DNA of 64,000 nucleotides from an uncultured Pelagibacteraceae bacterium (GCA_902576045.1 CACGTU010000003.1:17749-81748); one strand, 5' to 3'. Positions 28,894-42,771 are shown, counted from the stretch's first letter. Program-made: numbers and translations. The notes: generated by a model not told the origin, from the letters alone.

Positions 28894-29418
28894 TCAAACA
28901 ATAATTCTATCGGGCTTCTCTTTTTGTTTTGAAAGCTTTTTGATAATCATTGTTTTTTTTAATTTTGATAAATAATCTATAAATAGTATTCCCTCTAAAT
29001 GATCCATTTCATGTTGGATACATGTTGCCAACAAACCCTCAGCATTCAAAACTTTTTTTTTACCGTTATAATCTAAATATTCAACATCACATTTTTTTGG
29101 GCGATCAATTTCTGCAAAATAATTTGGAACTGATAAGCAACCTTCTTCATATGTTGAAAGTTCAGTATTTTTATTTTTGATAACTGGATTTACAAAGTAC
29201 AAAGGATTTTTTTTTTCTTCACCTTTAGAAATATCCATTACAATAATCCTCTTTGGTATACCTATTTGAATTGCGGCTAACCCTATTCCATTTGCAGCAT
29301 ACATTGTGTCTAACATATCATCCATCAATTTCTGTTCATCTCTACCAACCGAAATTACATCTTTGGATTTTTGCCTTAATATTTTATTAGGTTCTGTGAT
29401 TATCGTTTTAATTGACAT
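28894..29418 (-). CDS. def: Peptide deformylase
   Basis: GIGLAAIQIG, EEGCLSVP, QHEMDHLEG. Confidence 0.97.
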   Translation of the reverse strand: MSIKTIITEPNKILRQKSKDVISVGRDEQKLMDDMLDTMYAANGIGLAAIQIGIPKRIIVMDISKGEEKKNPLYFVNPVIKNKNTELSTYEEGCLSVPNYFAEIDRPKKCDVEYLDYNGKKKVLNAEGLLATCIQHEMDHLEGILFIDYLSKLKKTMIIKKLSKQKEKPDRIIV

Positions 29419-29438
29419 AACTAATTTTATAACAAATT

Positions 29439-31176
29439 TTAGACTTTTAAAGGCAGAACTTTTAGTAAAATTTCATTCCTCAAATCTACCAGTTTTAATT
29501 CATTCAAGATACTAACAATGTAATCTACAGATTCTATGCCAAGATCTTCTAAATTATCTTCTCCAATAATTTCAGAAATTTTTAAAAGTACCAATCCAGT
29601 TTCTCCATTTACAATCATGGTATTTATTTCTGACGGTAAATTGTAATTGTAATCATACAACTTTTGATATTTTCTCAATATTTGAACTCCGTCTGATTTT
29701 AGTGATTCTACTACAATTATATCCTTTAGAGAAAAAACATATTTTTTGTTTTTTTTTATTTTTTTGAGTAAATCATTAGTCTCTTTTTCTACCTGTGGAA
29801 GACTAGTTTTATTTTGAAAATAGTTCAAAACTTTTGATTGATGAAAAACTTTATTATTCAATTTAATTTTTAGCTCTGCAAGTTTCTCTGGCTCCTTATT
29901 TTTCATAAAAAAAGTTGTGTAATTTGAGGGTATTTCATCCTCTGGGATATTTTTAAGAAGACTTGCAAGTTTTTCATCAAAAGCATTAGGTAGATTTGAT
30001 TGATCAAATGATTTTTTTAGTAAAGAAAGCAAATTTAATTTCTTTGGGATTTCGCTGGTCAATAATAATCTTTGATATAATAATGCTCTTGCTTCGTAAT
30101 CTTCTAGCAGTTTATATGCATTTCTGTAATTTAGTAGTTGATTGATATCAAATTGAAATCTCATATATAATTTAAACAAATCTTCTTCTTTATAAACTTC
30201 ATCATTAGTTGCTATCTCAATTAATTTAATTTGTTCTTCATTTTCTATATCAACAAATTCCATATTTTTGAGTAAATTGGATGTCGCTAAATAGTTCCAT
30301 ATAAATTTAGGAGTTTCAATTTTGGGTTCATATTCAAAATCCTTAATAGTTTTGTGGGATAAATGGAAATAAAGAATATTTTTTTCTGAAAGTTCTTCAC
30401 TTGATTTTTTATAACCCATTAAAATATTAAATTTATTTACGAAAAATTTATCTAGATCTCCAAGCTCAGTTTTAAGATCGAATAATAATTGTGCTTCGTC
30501 TCTCCTATCTTGATGTATTAAACAATATATTTTAAAATTTGTGAGGTAATCACTAGAAATTAAATTTGTTATCTCAAATATTTCACATGATTTATCTAAC
30601 TGAGAGTTCGACAAATAATGGTCCGTATAAAATTTAATTAATTTTTCACCCTCAATTAAATTTGGGTTTTTAATAAGAAATTCTTTTATTAAATCGAAAT
30701 TTTCTTTTTTAATTAAATAATCAAACTTAAAGTCCAAAAATTCTTTTGAGGAAATATTTGTATTTGGAATGTAAGAGTTTGTTAATAATGCAATATCAAG
30801 AATCTTTTCTGAAAACTTTGACAAATCCTTTGACGTCAAATTTTTTAAAGTGCTTTTGATATCTTCTCCATTGCTATTTGACCACATATCTATTGATAGT
30901 CCATTTTCTTCAGGATCATATAAACCAGCTAGTTTAATGTCTGATACACTTAAGGAGTTGTTTACTAATATTTTTTCGTTTTGTTGTTCAATTTTTATTC
31001 CTTGAATAACGTCAGTGCTATCTTCATTTTTATTTTGAATTATAGATTGATCTTCAGGGATTTCTTTTTTTTTCAATATTCCAAATATCTACTGGCTCAT
31101 TGGCTTTTATATTATTTATTGGATTACAAACTAAAAATACAAAAAAGAAACTACTTAATTGTTTTAAAATTTTCAT
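29439..31176 (-). CDS. Large exported conserved hypothetical protein, frame broken at A9 run (31065-31073)
   Basis: Signal-peptide-like N-terminus MKILKQLSSFFFVFLVCNPINNIKANEPVDIWNIEK in one frame joins the 545-aa ORF if one A is removed. Confidence 0.7.
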
Positions 31177-31336
31177 TAGGTATTACTTTTTCAATTTTTT
31201 TATTTGGTGCTGGAAAATCAACTTTAGCAACAAAAACAACTCCAATAAAAAGAACAATAACTACTAAAATAAGTTTAATTAAAAATTTACCTATAGCAAA
31301 TATTCCACCTGTGCTTGTTTTTTTTGTGAATTGCAT
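31151..31336 (-). CDS. Small single-TM membrane protein
   Basis: FLIKLILVVIVLFIGVVFVAKVDFPAPNKKIEKVIPNENF; directly upstream of the exported protein. Confidence 0.6.
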   Translation of the reverse strand: MQFTKKTSTGGIFAIGKFLIKLILVVIVLFIGVVFVAKVDFPAPNKKIEKVIPNENFKTIK

Positions 31337-31392
31337 ATAGTTTAAGTAATTTCAAAATAAGACATATTTGTGTTTTTTCAATATAGAAACCT

Positions 31393-31905
31393 ATGAAATC
31401 AAAAAAAAACATCGTTTTAGTCGGTATGATGGGAGCTGGAAAATCCTCAATTGGAAAATTATTATCCAAGAAAATTGGATTTGATTTTGTTGATATCGAT
31501 AAATTAATAGAAGAAAAAGAAGATAAAACTATTGTAGAAATATTTAGAATAAATGGTGAGAAATATTTTAGAGATTTAGAGGAAAAGATTTCAATAGAAA
31601 AATTAAAAAATACTAATCAAGTGATTGCCTTAGGTGGAGGTGCATATTTAAATAGAAATATCAGAAAACAAACTTTAGCTAAATCAAATAGTTTTTGGTT
31701 AAACTGGAACTCATCTACACTAATAAAAAGAATTAAAGATAACAAAAAAAGACCATTAGTTTTAAATTTAAAAATAAATGAGATAAAGAAATTGATAGAT
31801 GAAAGATCAAAAATATATATTTCGTCTGATTATAAAATTAATTGTGATAAGCTTGATAAATTTGAAATTGTAAAAAAAATAAAAGATATATATGAAGGCT
31901 CATAA
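31393..31905 (+). CDS. aroK: Shikimate kinase
   Basis: LVGMMGAGKSSIGKLLSKKIGFDFVDID, ALGGGAYL. Confidence 0.96.
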   Translation: MKSKKNIVLVGMMGAGKSSIGKLLSKKIGFDFVDIDKLIEEKEDKTIVEIFRINGEKYFRDLEEKISIEKLKNTNQVIALGGGAYLNRNIRKQTLAKSNSFWLNWNSSTLIKRIKDNKKRPLVLNLKINEIKKLIDERSKIYISSDYKINCDKLDKFEIVKKIKDIYEGS

Positions 31906-32998
31906 TTTAAGTATTAATACTAAAACAAAAAAATATTCTATTTTTATTGGTTCAAATTTAATCTCAAATATAAACAGAATTTTTACATTACAAAAATTAT
32001 CATTTTCTAAAATTTTAATTGTAGTGGACAAGAATGTTCCTTTTAAATTTAAAAAAAAATTAATCAGTAATCTAAAAACTGACCTGAAAAAGATTCATGT
32101 ATTTAACCCTAGTGAAAAGAACAAAAGTCAAAAAACTGTTGAAATTATTCAAAATATTCTTTTTAAGAATAGATTTAATAGAGATGATTGTTTAATTGCA
32201 TTTGGAGGAGGTATCACTGGAGATGTTGCTGCATATTCTGCAAGCACATATAAAAGAGGTATTAAATTTGTTAACATTCCCACAACTCTGTTGGCTCAAG
32301 TAGATTCCTCTGTAGGTGGGAAAACAGGTATCAATAATTCATATGGCAAAAATCTAATTGGAAGTTTCTATCAACCTGACGCTGTGGTATCAGATATAAA
32401 TTTACTAAAATCATTAAATACTAGGGAAATTATTTGTGGATATGCTGAAATATTAAAAAGTAGCCTATTAGAGAGCTATCAAAGTTTTAACTACTTAGAC
32501 AAAAATATTAAGGATATTTTAAAGCTTAAAGAGCCATTTATAAACAAAGCTATTCTCAAGAGTTGTAATTTGAAAAAAAAAATAGTTCAAAAGGATGAAA
32601 CAGAGAAAAATTTAAGAAAAGTTTTAAATCTAGGACATACATTTGCACATGCTTATGAAAGTTGTTTAGGATTCTCAAAAAAACTAAATCATGGTGAGGC
32701 AGTTATAATTGGAATTAAGAATTCAATCGAATTTAGTAAAAAGCAAAATTTGATAAATATCAAATCTTATAAGTCCATTAAAAATCATATAAATAAAATA
32801 CCATTAAATAAAAATTTTAAATCATTATTTAAGAAAAAAGATATAAATAAAATCATATCCTTTATGAAATCTGACAAAAAAAATAGTTCAAAAAAAATTA
32901 ATTTAATACTATTTAAAAATTTTGGGAAAATAAAAACCGATTTTCAAATCACTGAATTTTCTTTAAAAAAATTTTTAAATTCTCAGCTAAGTAATTAA
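31892..32998 (+). CDS. aroB: 3-dehydroquinate synthase
   Basis: FGGGITGDVAAYSASTYKRGI, TTLLAQVDSSVGGKTGIN, LNLGHTFAHA. Confidence 0.96.
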   Translation: MKAHNLSINTKTKKYSIFIGSNLISNINRIFTLQKLSFSKILIVVDKNVPFKFKKKLISNLKTDLKKIHVFNPSEKNKSQKTVEIIQNILFKNRFNRDDCLIAFGGGITGDVAAYSASTYKRGIKFVNIPTTLLAQVDSSVGGKTGINNSYGKNLIGSFYQPDAVVSDINLLKSLNTREIICGYAEILKSSLLESYQSFNYLDKNIKDILKLKEPFINKAILKSCNLKKKIVQKDETEKNLRKVLNLGHTFAHAYESCLGFSKKLNHGEAVIIGIKNSIEFSKKQNLINIKSYKSIKNHINKIPLNKNFKSLFKKKDINKIISFMKSDKKNSSKKINLILFKNFGKIKTDFQITEFSLKKFLNSQLSN

Positions 32999-33247
32999 AA
33001 TCTGTAACGAATGTATATATTCTCTCATTTCATTCTCTAATATTTTAAAAATTAGTCTATTAGATTGCACTTTATTCATTTTTTTTAGTTTTTCTGACTT
33101 AATTTTTAATTTTATATGAAATTTTTTAGGATCATTATTTTTATGATTTTTATGTAAAAAGGATTTATCTTCTAGATAAATTTCTTCGACTGATTGATTT
33201 TCTTGGATTTTTTTTTTTACTATTTCTGAAAGTTGATTAATATCCAT
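32987..33247 (-). CDS. BolA-family protein
   Basis: Length and KFHIKLKIKSEKLKKMNKVQSNRLIFKIL; position next to J-domain gene. Confidence 0.75.
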   Translation of the reverse strand: MDINQLSEIVKKKIQENQSVEEIYLEDKSFLHKNHKNNDPKKFHIKLKIKSEKLKKMNKVQSNRLIFKILENEMREYIHSLQILIT

Positions 33248-33267
33248 TTAAATAAATATTATACTAC

Positions 33268-33795
33268 ATGAAAAATATCTGTGATTGGAACAATTGTTTT
33301 GAGGAAGGGTTGTATAAAGCACCCAAAGAAAGAGATAATAGTAAAAATTTTAGATTACTATGTTTAGAACATGTAAAAGAATTCAATAAAAATTGGAATT
33401 ATTTCTCTGGTATGAATGATCAGCAGATAATGGATTTTTTGAGATCAGATTTAACCTGGCACAAACCGACGCAGAGATTTAGTTCATCAGATAATTTTTT
33501 TAAAGTTTTATGGAATAACGCACTAAAAGATGAAATGGATAAAATGAAATTTGATAATGAATTTAACCATATGAACAAATTTAAGTTTAATAGTAATGAT
33601 ATTAAAGCATTTGGAATACTTGGAGTATCGGTAGGACTAAAATGGGAAAAAATTCAGGAAAAATTTAAAAAACTTGTTAAAAAATTTCACCCTGATATGA
33701 ATTCTGGAAATAAAAAATTTGAAGATAAACTTAAAGTAATAACTTTAGCTTATACTCAACTTAAAAATACTTATAAGGATAGAATTGACACCTAA
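33268..33795 (+). CDS. J-domain (DnaJ-like) protein
   Basis: C-terminal J domain KFKKLVKKFHPDMNSGNKKFEDKLKVITLAYTQLK (HPD). Confidence 0.88.
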   Translation: MKNICDWNNCFEEGLYKAPKERDNSKNFRLLCLEHVKEFNKNWNYFSGMNDQQIMDFLRSDLTWHKPTQRFSSSDNFFKVLWNNALKDEMDKMKFDNEFNHMNKFKFNSNDIKAFGILGVSVGLKWEKIQEKFKKLVKKFHPDMNSGNKKFEDKLKVITLAYTQLKNTYKDRIDT

Positions 33796-34759
33796 TATTG
33801 AGAAAACTCCAGACATAAAATTATCAGTTAACCAAACTTTTGGTTTTGAAAGCGATATGGAAGTTGATGCATTTTCTGAAAAGTCAGAATATGTGCCTGA
33901 AATAGATAAAAGCTATAAATTTGATAAAGAAACAACTTTAGCAGTCTTAAGCGGTTTTGCTTTTAATAAAAGAGTTTTGGTTCAAGGCTATCATGGTACT
34001 GGAAAATCCACACATATTGAGCAAATAGCTGCGAGATTAAATTGGCCATGTATTAGAATTAATTTAGATAGTCATGTTAGTAGGATAGATTTAATTGGTA
34101 AAGATTCAATTGTAATTAAAGATGGGAAGCAAGTCACAGAGTTTAAAGAAGGTATCCTTCCTTGGTCTATTCAAAATCCAGTTGCTCTTGTTTTTGATGA
34201 GTATGATGCTGGTAGACCAGATGTAATGTTTGTAATTCAAAGAGTGTTAGAAGCAGAAGGTAATTTTACATTATTAGATAAAAATAAAGTAATAAAGCAA
34301 AATAAATTTTTTAGATTATTTGCAACATCAAATACTGTTGGTTTGGGCGATACAACTGGATTATATCATGGAACACAACAGATAAATCAAGGCCAAATGG
34401 ATAGATGGAATATAGTTACCACACTAAACTATCTAGGTTTAGAGAAGGAAATGGAAATCATTTTAAGCAAAAACAAAAATCTTAATAATGCTAAAGGTAA
34501 AGAAAAAGTCTCTAATATGATTAAAGTAGCAACACTTACGAGAAAAGGTTTTATGGCTGGTGATATTTCAACTGTTATGAGCCCACGTACTGTTTTGCAT
34601 TGGGCAGAAAATTCAGAAATATTTAAAGACACTGGATATGCATTTAGGCTTACATTTTTAAATAAATGTGATGATGTAGAAAAAAATATTATTGCTGAAT
34701 ACTATCAAAGATGTTTTGGAGAAGATTTACCCGAGTCCATGATAAATGTTCAAGTTTAA
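33785..34759 (+). CDS. cobS: CobS-like AAA+ ATPase
   Basis: VQGYHGTGKSTHIEQIAARLNWP, ALVFDEYDAGRPDVMFVIQRVLE, LFATSNTVGLGDTTGLYHGTQQINQGQMDRW. Confidence 0.92.
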   Translation: MTPNIEKTPDIKLSVNQTFGFESDMEVDAFSEKSEYVPEIDKSYKFDKETTLAVLSGFAFNKRVLVQGYHGTGKSTHIEQIAARLNWPCIRINLDSHVSRIDLIGKDSIVIKDGKQVTEFKEGILPWSIQNPVALVFDEYDAGRPDVMFVIQRVLEAEGNFTLLDKNKVIKQNKFFRLFATSNTVGLGDTTGLYHGTQQINQGQMDRWNIVTTLNYLGLEKEMEIILSKNKNLNNAKGKEKVSNMIKVATLTRKGFMAGDISTVMSPRTVLHWAENSEIFKDTGYAFRLTFLNKCDDVEKNIIAEYYQRCFGEDLPESMINVQV

Positions 34760-36562
34760 ATGAACAAAGAAGACAGTTTCAAAGAAAAATTTAAGCAAGC
34801 AATATTATCGACCGTTAAAGTAATCTCTGAGGATAACTTTTCAAATCCTAAAAATAAGAAACAATTAAATGAAGAAAACCTCAAGGTAAATAACATTGAA
34901 AATATCAAAGATAAAAATGAATTTATAAAAATAAGAGCAGAAAATGATTCTGAAGCTTTAAAAAGAAAATTTTCAAATAAATCAATCTTTGAAAAAAATA
35001 TGCCATCTAATCATGGTTGCCAATCGTTATATAAATTGTCTGAAAAAATTAGATATGAAATATTAGGATCGGAAATGTTAATGGGAATTTCAAAGAATTT
35101 CCAAAATAACTATTCAAATAAATTAAGAAAAATTGATCTTACAAAAATTAAAAAAAAAGACGATGTAAATATTTCAGATGCATTTGAAATTTATATGTTA
35201 GAAAAATTTTTAAAAGTACAAATTGAGCCAGAGGCTCAAAAAATTTTAAGTTTTTGGGAGAAAGAGTTGAGGGATACTTTTGATAAACATATTACATACT
35301 TAAATAAAAACTTAGAAAATCAAGAGATCTACAATTCAAAATTTTCAGAAATATTAGAGAATATGGAAATTTTTGATAATGAAGAAAATGATGAAAAAAA
35401 AGAGACTCAAGAAGATAATAACCAAGATAATTCAAGCTCCAATAATCAAGATGATAATGATTCAGATAGTTCAGAAGATAAAAAAGAGGATGAGTCTTTA
35501 AATGAAGGGGTAGATGGTTTAGACGACATAAACGAATTTCGACTTGATGAACAGACAACAAGTGAAGAAAATGAAAACCAACAATCTGAAAGTGTTGTTC
35601 AAAAGAAAAATTTAGGTGTTGGAGATAAAGATTATAAAGTATTTACAACCGAATTTGATGAAGTTGCAAAAGCTGAAAACCTTGAAAGCCCCGAAGAAAT
35701 TTCTAAACTCAGAAAAAATTTGGACCAACAGCTAACAAGTTTCCAAGATATTATAACTAAACTTGCAAATAAGTTACAACGTCAATTATTAGCAAAACAA
35801 AACAGAGCATGGGAATTTGATTTAGAGGAAGGTTTATTAGATAGTTCTAAATTACCTAGAATTATTATTGATCCTTATAATTCCTTATCATTCAAAAAAG
35901 AGAAAGACTTAGATTTTAAAGATACCGTTGTAACATTATTGATTGATAATTCTGGATCAATGAGAGGTAGACCAATTACAATTGCCGCTCTATGTGCTGA
36001 TATTTTATCTAGAACTTTGGAAAGATGCTCAGTGAAAGTTGAAATTCTTGGGTTTACAACAAAAAACTGGAAAGGTGGATTGTCTAGAGAGGAATGGAAT
36101 AAATCTGGTAAAACAAAAAATCCTGGAAGATTAAATGATTTAAGGCACATAATTTATAAATCAGCAGATACACATTGGAGACAGTCAAAGAAAAATTTAG
36201 GACTTATGCTTAAAGAAGGTCTTCTAAAAGAAAACATTGATGGAGAGGCTATTACCTGGGCATTTAATAGACTTAAAAAAAGAAAAGAGGAAAGAAAGAT
36301 TATGATGGTAATTTCTGATGGTGCACCAGTAGACGATTCAACTTTATCAGTAAATTCTGGAGATTTTCTCGAGAAACATTTAAAGAAAATTGTTAAGTTT
36401 ATTGAAAACAAAAGTGATATTGAAATTTTAGCAATCGGTATTGGACACGATGTTTCTAGATATTATCAAAAAGCAATAAAAATAACTGACGTCCAAGAAT
36501 TAGGAGATGTGATGATTGGACAATTAAGTGGATTGTTTGAGAATAAAAAAAAATTACATTAA
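34760..36562 (+). CDS. cobT: CobT-like VWA-domain protein
   Basis: [19 protein letters not shown], acidic low-complexity middle, follows cobS. Confidence 0.92.
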   Translation: MNKEDSFKEKFKQAILSTVKVISEDNFSNPKNKKQLNEENLKVNNIENIKDKNEFIKIRAENDSEALKRKFSNKSIFEKNMPSNHGCQSLYKLSEKIRYEILGSEMLMGISKNFQNNYSNKLRKIDLTKIKKKDDVNISDAFEIYMLEKFLKVQIEPEAQKILSFWEKELRDTFDKHITYLNKNLENQEIYNSKFSEILENMEIFDNEENDEKKETQEDNNQDNSSSNNQDDNDSDSSEDKKEDESLNEGVDGLDDINEFRLDEQTTSEENENQQSESVVQKKNLGVGDKDYKVFTTEFDEVAKAENLESPEEISKLRKNLDQQLTSFQDIITKLANKLQRQLLAKQNRAWEFDLEEGLLDSSKLPRIIIDPYNSLSFKKEKDLDFKDTVVTLLIDNSGSMRGRPITIAALCADILSRTLERCSVKVEILGFTTKNWKGGLSREEWNKSGKTKNPGRLNDLRHIIYKSADTHWRQSKKNLGLMLKEGLLKENIDGEAITWAFNRLKKRKEERKIMMVISDGAPVDDSTLSVNSGDFLEKHLKKIVKFIENKSDIEILAIGIGHDVSRYYQKAIKITDVQELGDVMIGQLSGLFENKKKLH

Positions 36563-37836
36563 ATATTTGCTAAATTTTTATTCAGCCATTCTATTTTAAT
36601 TTCTGCTCCACCTCTTGTCTCTGAATTTCTAAATATTAGTTTAGCTTCATTTTTCTCAAGTAGAGTTTTGCCTATAAATATCCCTAAACCTAAGCCAGAC
36701 TTACTTTTATCCTTTGATTTTATTGATTTAATATAGGGTTCACCAATTTTACTAAAAACATCTTTTGGGAATCCTGGTCCATCATCTTCGATTGTTATTT
36801 CAGAGACCTCACTATCGCTTTTAATTGCAATATAGATGTTATTTTTCGCGAATTTATTCGCATTACCAATAAAATTTCTTATCCCATACACAATCTCAAT
36901 TGATTTTGTAACATTGAATGAGTTAGCATTTTGTTCGACATCAATATCGAAATTTTTATCGGAAATTTCTTGAAATGATGTAACTATTTCTTTGACGTAG
37001 TCTTGCAAACTCAAGTCTTTATCAATAAACTCATCTTCTACGATTGGATTTAATGTTAATCTTTTTAATATCTCATTACACCTATCTACTTGGCTTACAA
37101 GAAGGTCGATATCCTTTTTTACATCCTTATCATTTTTAAATTGTTCAAATAATTCTTGTGATATTATTTTAATTGTTGAAAGAGGTGTTCCTAATGAGTG
37201 TGCTGCTGCTGCGGCTTGACCTCCTAAAGATATAAGCTCATGTTCTTTAGAAATTTCCTCTTGTATCTTATCTAAAGCTTCTTTTCTAAGATTAGACTCT
37301 TTTCCAAATGATAAAGCAAAGTAATTTAGGAATAATAAAGCTATAATCAATGCTAAAGGAATTGAATAATAAATATAAATGTTTGTTATTGATTGATCTA
37401 GTGGTGCCGGTAAATGCTCATGATAAAAAGTTAGTAAAATTATACATAAAATAGTAAAACCTATAAGTATAATATTTGTTTTAATATCTAAACTGGATGA
37501 GGCAAACACACTTGGTATTAATAAAAATATAGCAAATGGATTTAATATTCCACCTGATAAATATAATAAAGCTGCTAATTGAATAATATCTATTAATAAA
37601 AAATTAAAAGCTGATCTGTTTGATAAGTATGTTTTCTTATAAAAAAAAATTAAAAATAAATTACTTATTGCACCAATCAAAATTATTAGGTTGGCAAAAA
37701 TATAATTGAATTCAAAATCAAATATAAATCTAACACTATTTATAGTTATAAATTGACCAATGATCCCTATCCATCTTAAATTTATATAAGTAGACTTATT
37801 CAATGAGTAAAGTTGTGAAGTTTTTCCAAACTCCAT
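36559..37836 (-). CDS. regB: RegB/PrrB-type redox sensor histidine kinase
   Basis: [15 protein letters not shown] (GGxxNPF), H-box [15 protein letters not shown], conserved [11 protein letters not shown] Cys, [13 protein letters not shown]. Confidence 0.85.
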   Translation of the reverse strand: MEFGKTSQLYSLNKSTYINLRWIGIIGQFITINSVRFIFDFEFNYIFANLIILIGAISNLFLIFFYKKTYLSNRSAFNFLLIDIIQLAALLYLSGGILNPFAIFLLIPSVFASSSLDIKTNIILIGFTILCIILLTFYHEHLPAPLDQSITNIYIYYSIPLALIIALLFLNYFALSFGKESNLRKEALDKIQEEISKEHELISLGGQAAAAAHSLGTPLSTIKIISQELFEQFKNDKDVKKDIDLLVSQVDRCNEILKRLTLNPIVEDEFIDKDLSLQDYVKEIVTSFQEISDKNFDIDVEQNANSFNVTKSIEIVYGIRNFIGNANKFAKNNIYIAIKSDSEVSEITIEDDGPGFPKDVFSKIGEPYIKSIKSKDKSKSGLGLGIFIGKTLLEKNEAKLIFRNSETRGGAEIKIEWLNKNLANI

Positions 37837-37837
37837 T

Positions 37838-39916
<2,079 letters not shown>

Positions 39917-40061
39917 TTATACCATTTTTGAAATTTTTAATAAAATGCAGAAGGTATTTAATAGTTAAAAACTGTTGATAATCAAAGCTTTTTTAACGTT
40001 TTTTAGTTTTTTTTTCTTGAATTTTAATTTTGGCAAAAAAGATCCGTTTTTTGATACAATT

Positions 40062-40808
40062 TCAACTTCTGACGGATGTATGAACAAAAACCAAATCAGA
40101 ATGAAGCCAATTCACAAAGTGATAGTTATTATTTATCATATATTTGTATATTGCTGAATCTAGCACACTATTAATACTTTGATTAGTAAACTCTAATTTT
40201 GATAGATCATTATCTAAGGACTCAATAATTATCATTTCTGGTGCATACTTTTTCAAATTAATACTTTTTATTACTTCAAGCTCATGTCCCTCTACATCAA
40301 TAAGCAATAAATTGATTTTTTTATCTCTAAACTTAGTTTTTTCTATAATCGAATTTAATGTAAAAGTTTTTATTTTTTTAATTTCATTTGCTAAATCTTT
40401 TCTTCCTTTATCTAGAGAATTAATTGCGGATCTATTGTGAAAAAAATACAATTCCCTTTCCCCTTCTTCCTCAGAAATTGCTGCACAAATATTTTCATCT
40501 CTTCGTCTTATGTGATTAAATAAGTCTATAGTGTGGAAATCTAAATCAATATTTATACCAGACCACCCTTTATCATATAATATTTTTGTGTTGTTTCCTT
40601 TAAAAGGATGAAAGCAGCCAACATCGATATAAACACCCCCCTTTTTTTTAAAAAAATAATCAACAATCAAATCTTGAGCTGCTACTGAATAAGATTTTTT
40701 AAAATGATTTGAGTATTTTATTTTTTGTGAAAGAAAATAAAAAAATTTTAAAATATTAAACCCTTTTCTATAAAGATATTTTTTTTTTAATTTTTCTTCA
40801 ATTTTCAT
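40062..40808 (-). CDS. FkbM-family methyltransferase
   Basis: VYIDVGCFHPFKGNNTKILYDKGWSGINID, LLLIDVEGHELEVI. Confidence 0.88.
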   Translation of the reverse strand: MKIEEKLKKKYLYRKGFNILKFFYFLSQKIKYSNHFKKSYSVAAQDLIVDYFFKKKGGVYIDVGCFHPFKGNNTKILYDKGWSGINIDLDFHTIDLFNHIRRRDENICAAISEEEGERELYFFHNRSAINSLDKGRKDLANEIKKIKTFTLNSIIEKTKFRDKKINLLLIDVEGHELEVIKSINLKKYAPEMIIIESLDNDLSKLEFTNQSINSVLDSAIYKYMINNNYHFVNWLHSDLVFVHTSVRS

Positions 40809-40860
40809 TAATTTTTATTATCTTTTTATACGAGTGTTCATATTATTCATCAATTATTTG

Positions 40861-40950
40861 TGGCGGAGAGAATGGGATTCGAACCCATGAAAGGGTTTCC
40901 CCTTTACACGCTTTCCAAGCGTGCGCCTTCAACCACTCGGCCACCTCTCC
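40861..40950 (-). tRNA. tRNA-Ser(GGA)
   Basis: 90-nt class II cloverleaf ggagaggtggccgagtggttgaaggcgcacgcttggaaagcgtg...ctctccgcca, long variable arm, anticodon GGA. Confidence 0.95.
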
Positions 40951-40956
40951 AAAAAA

Positions 40957-42769
40957 TCAACTTTCTTTTGAAATTTTTAATACACCTATAAATGCCTCTT
41001 GTGGTATTTCAACTTTTCCAAATTGTTTAGCTCTTGCTTTACCTTTTTTTTGTTTTTCAAGAAGTTTTCTTTTTCTATCTAGTGCTCCTCCACCATGTAT
41101 CTTTGTTAATACATCTTTTTTAAAGCCTTTTATGGTTTCTCTTGCAATAATTTTACCTCCAATAGCAGCCTGTATAGGTATCATAAAATTATGTCTTGGA
41201 ATTAAATCTTTCAATTTTTCGCAAACTTCTCTTCCAGTTGATTGCGCAAAGTCTGTATGTATCATCATTGCAAGCGCATCTACTGGTTCTGAATTTACTA
41301 AAATACTCATTTTTACTAAATCACCTTCTCTGTGTCCTATTATTTCATAGTCAAAACTTGCGTATCCGCTTGTCATTGATTTCAATCTATCATTAAAATC
41401 AAAAACAACTTCATTTAATGGTAGTTCGTAGTTGACAACTGCTCTATTTCCTGAGTAGCTTAAATTTGTTTGTATCCCTCTTTTGTCTTGGCATATTTTT
41501 ATAATTGAACCAAGATATTGATCAGGTGTGATAATAGTTGCTTTTATCCATGGCTCCTCAATAAAATTGATTAATGTAGGATCTGGCAAACTTGATGGAT
41601 TCTGTAAATCATTTACATCGCCATTGTTCATGTGAATTTTATAAACAACACCAGGAGTTGTTGTAAGAAGATTTATATCAAATTCTCTTTCTAATCTTTC
41701 AGTAACTATTTCTAAATGAAGGAGACCTAGAAACCCACACCTAAAACCTAATCCTAAAGCAGAAGAAGACTCTGGCTCATAGGAAAAACTAGCATCATTT
41801 AATTGTAACTTAGCTAAACCGTCTTTTAATTTTTGATATTCTGAACTATCTACTGGAAACAAACCACAAAATACAACGGGTTTACTTGGTTTAAAACCAG
41901 GCAAAGCCCCTTTAAGTGGGTAATTTGCATCACATATAGTGTCACCAACTTTTGTATCAGATAAAACTTTTATGCCAGTTGTTATAAAACCAATTTCACC
42001 TGCGTTTAACTCATTTATGTCTTTAGGTTTGGGTGTGAAAACACCAACTTTTTCCACAAAATAATCCTGGTTTGTAGACATCATTTTAATTTTCATATTT
42101 TTTGATATTTTTCCGTCTATAACTCTAACCAAAATCACCACTCCAAGGTAAGTGTCATACCAACTGTCAACTAAAAGACATTTTAATTTATTATTTGCTT
42201 CTCCTTTTGGACCAGGAAGTACATGAATTATTTGCTCTAATATATCTTCTATACCTTCTCCTGTTTTTTCCTGAGCAGGGAACTGCTCCAGTGGTATCAA
42301 TCCCTATAACATCTTCAATTTGTTTATTTGTTCTTTCAATATCAGATGCTGGTAAATCAATTTTGTTTAAGACAGGTATTATTTCATGATTTATATCAAG
42401 TGCTTGATAAACATTTGCAAGTGTTTGTGCCTCAACACCTTGAGTACTATCAACAATTAAAATTGAGCCTTCACATGCATATAATGACCTACTAACTTCA
42501 TAACTAAAATCAACATGTCCTGGTGTGTCAATTATATTTAAAACATAATTTTTTCCATCTTTAGCTTTATAGTTTAATTTTACTGTTTGTGCTTTAATTG
42601 TAATTCCTCTTTCCCTCTCAATATCCATAGAATCTAAAACTTGTGCCTTCATTTCTCTATCCGTAAGCCCGCCACATTTGTGAATTATTCTGTCAGCTAT
42701 AGTTGATTTACCGTGATCTATATGCGCAATAATAGCAAAATTTCTTATATTATTAATTGTAGTTGTCAT
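40957..42769 (-). CDS. lepA: Elongation factor 4 (LepA), frame broken at A6 run 42264-42269
   Basis: [15 protein letters not shown] plus [15 protein letters not shown]; the two ORFs join as [22 protein letters not shown] if one A is removed. Confidence 0.93.
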
Positions 42770-42771
42770 TT

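Noticed and set aside
35390-35500. Low-complexity Asp/Glu/Asn/Ser tract resembling a repeat
   Set aside because: It is the ordinary acidic linker of CobT, not a nucleotide repeat or CRISPR array.
35292-36411. Long minus-strand ORFs antisense to cobT
   Set aside because: Low-complexity antisense translations of an acidic repeat region; no recognisable domain.
39975-40157. 60-aa plus-strand ORF between gyrB and the FkbM gene
   Set aside because: Phe-rich translation of AT-rich spacer overlapping the FkbM C-terminus; no support.
40861-40950. tRNA-Ser as an active integration site for a mobile island
   Set aside because: No integrase, no duplicated tRNA 3' end and only one accessory-looking gene nearby; kept only as a weak comparison suggestion.
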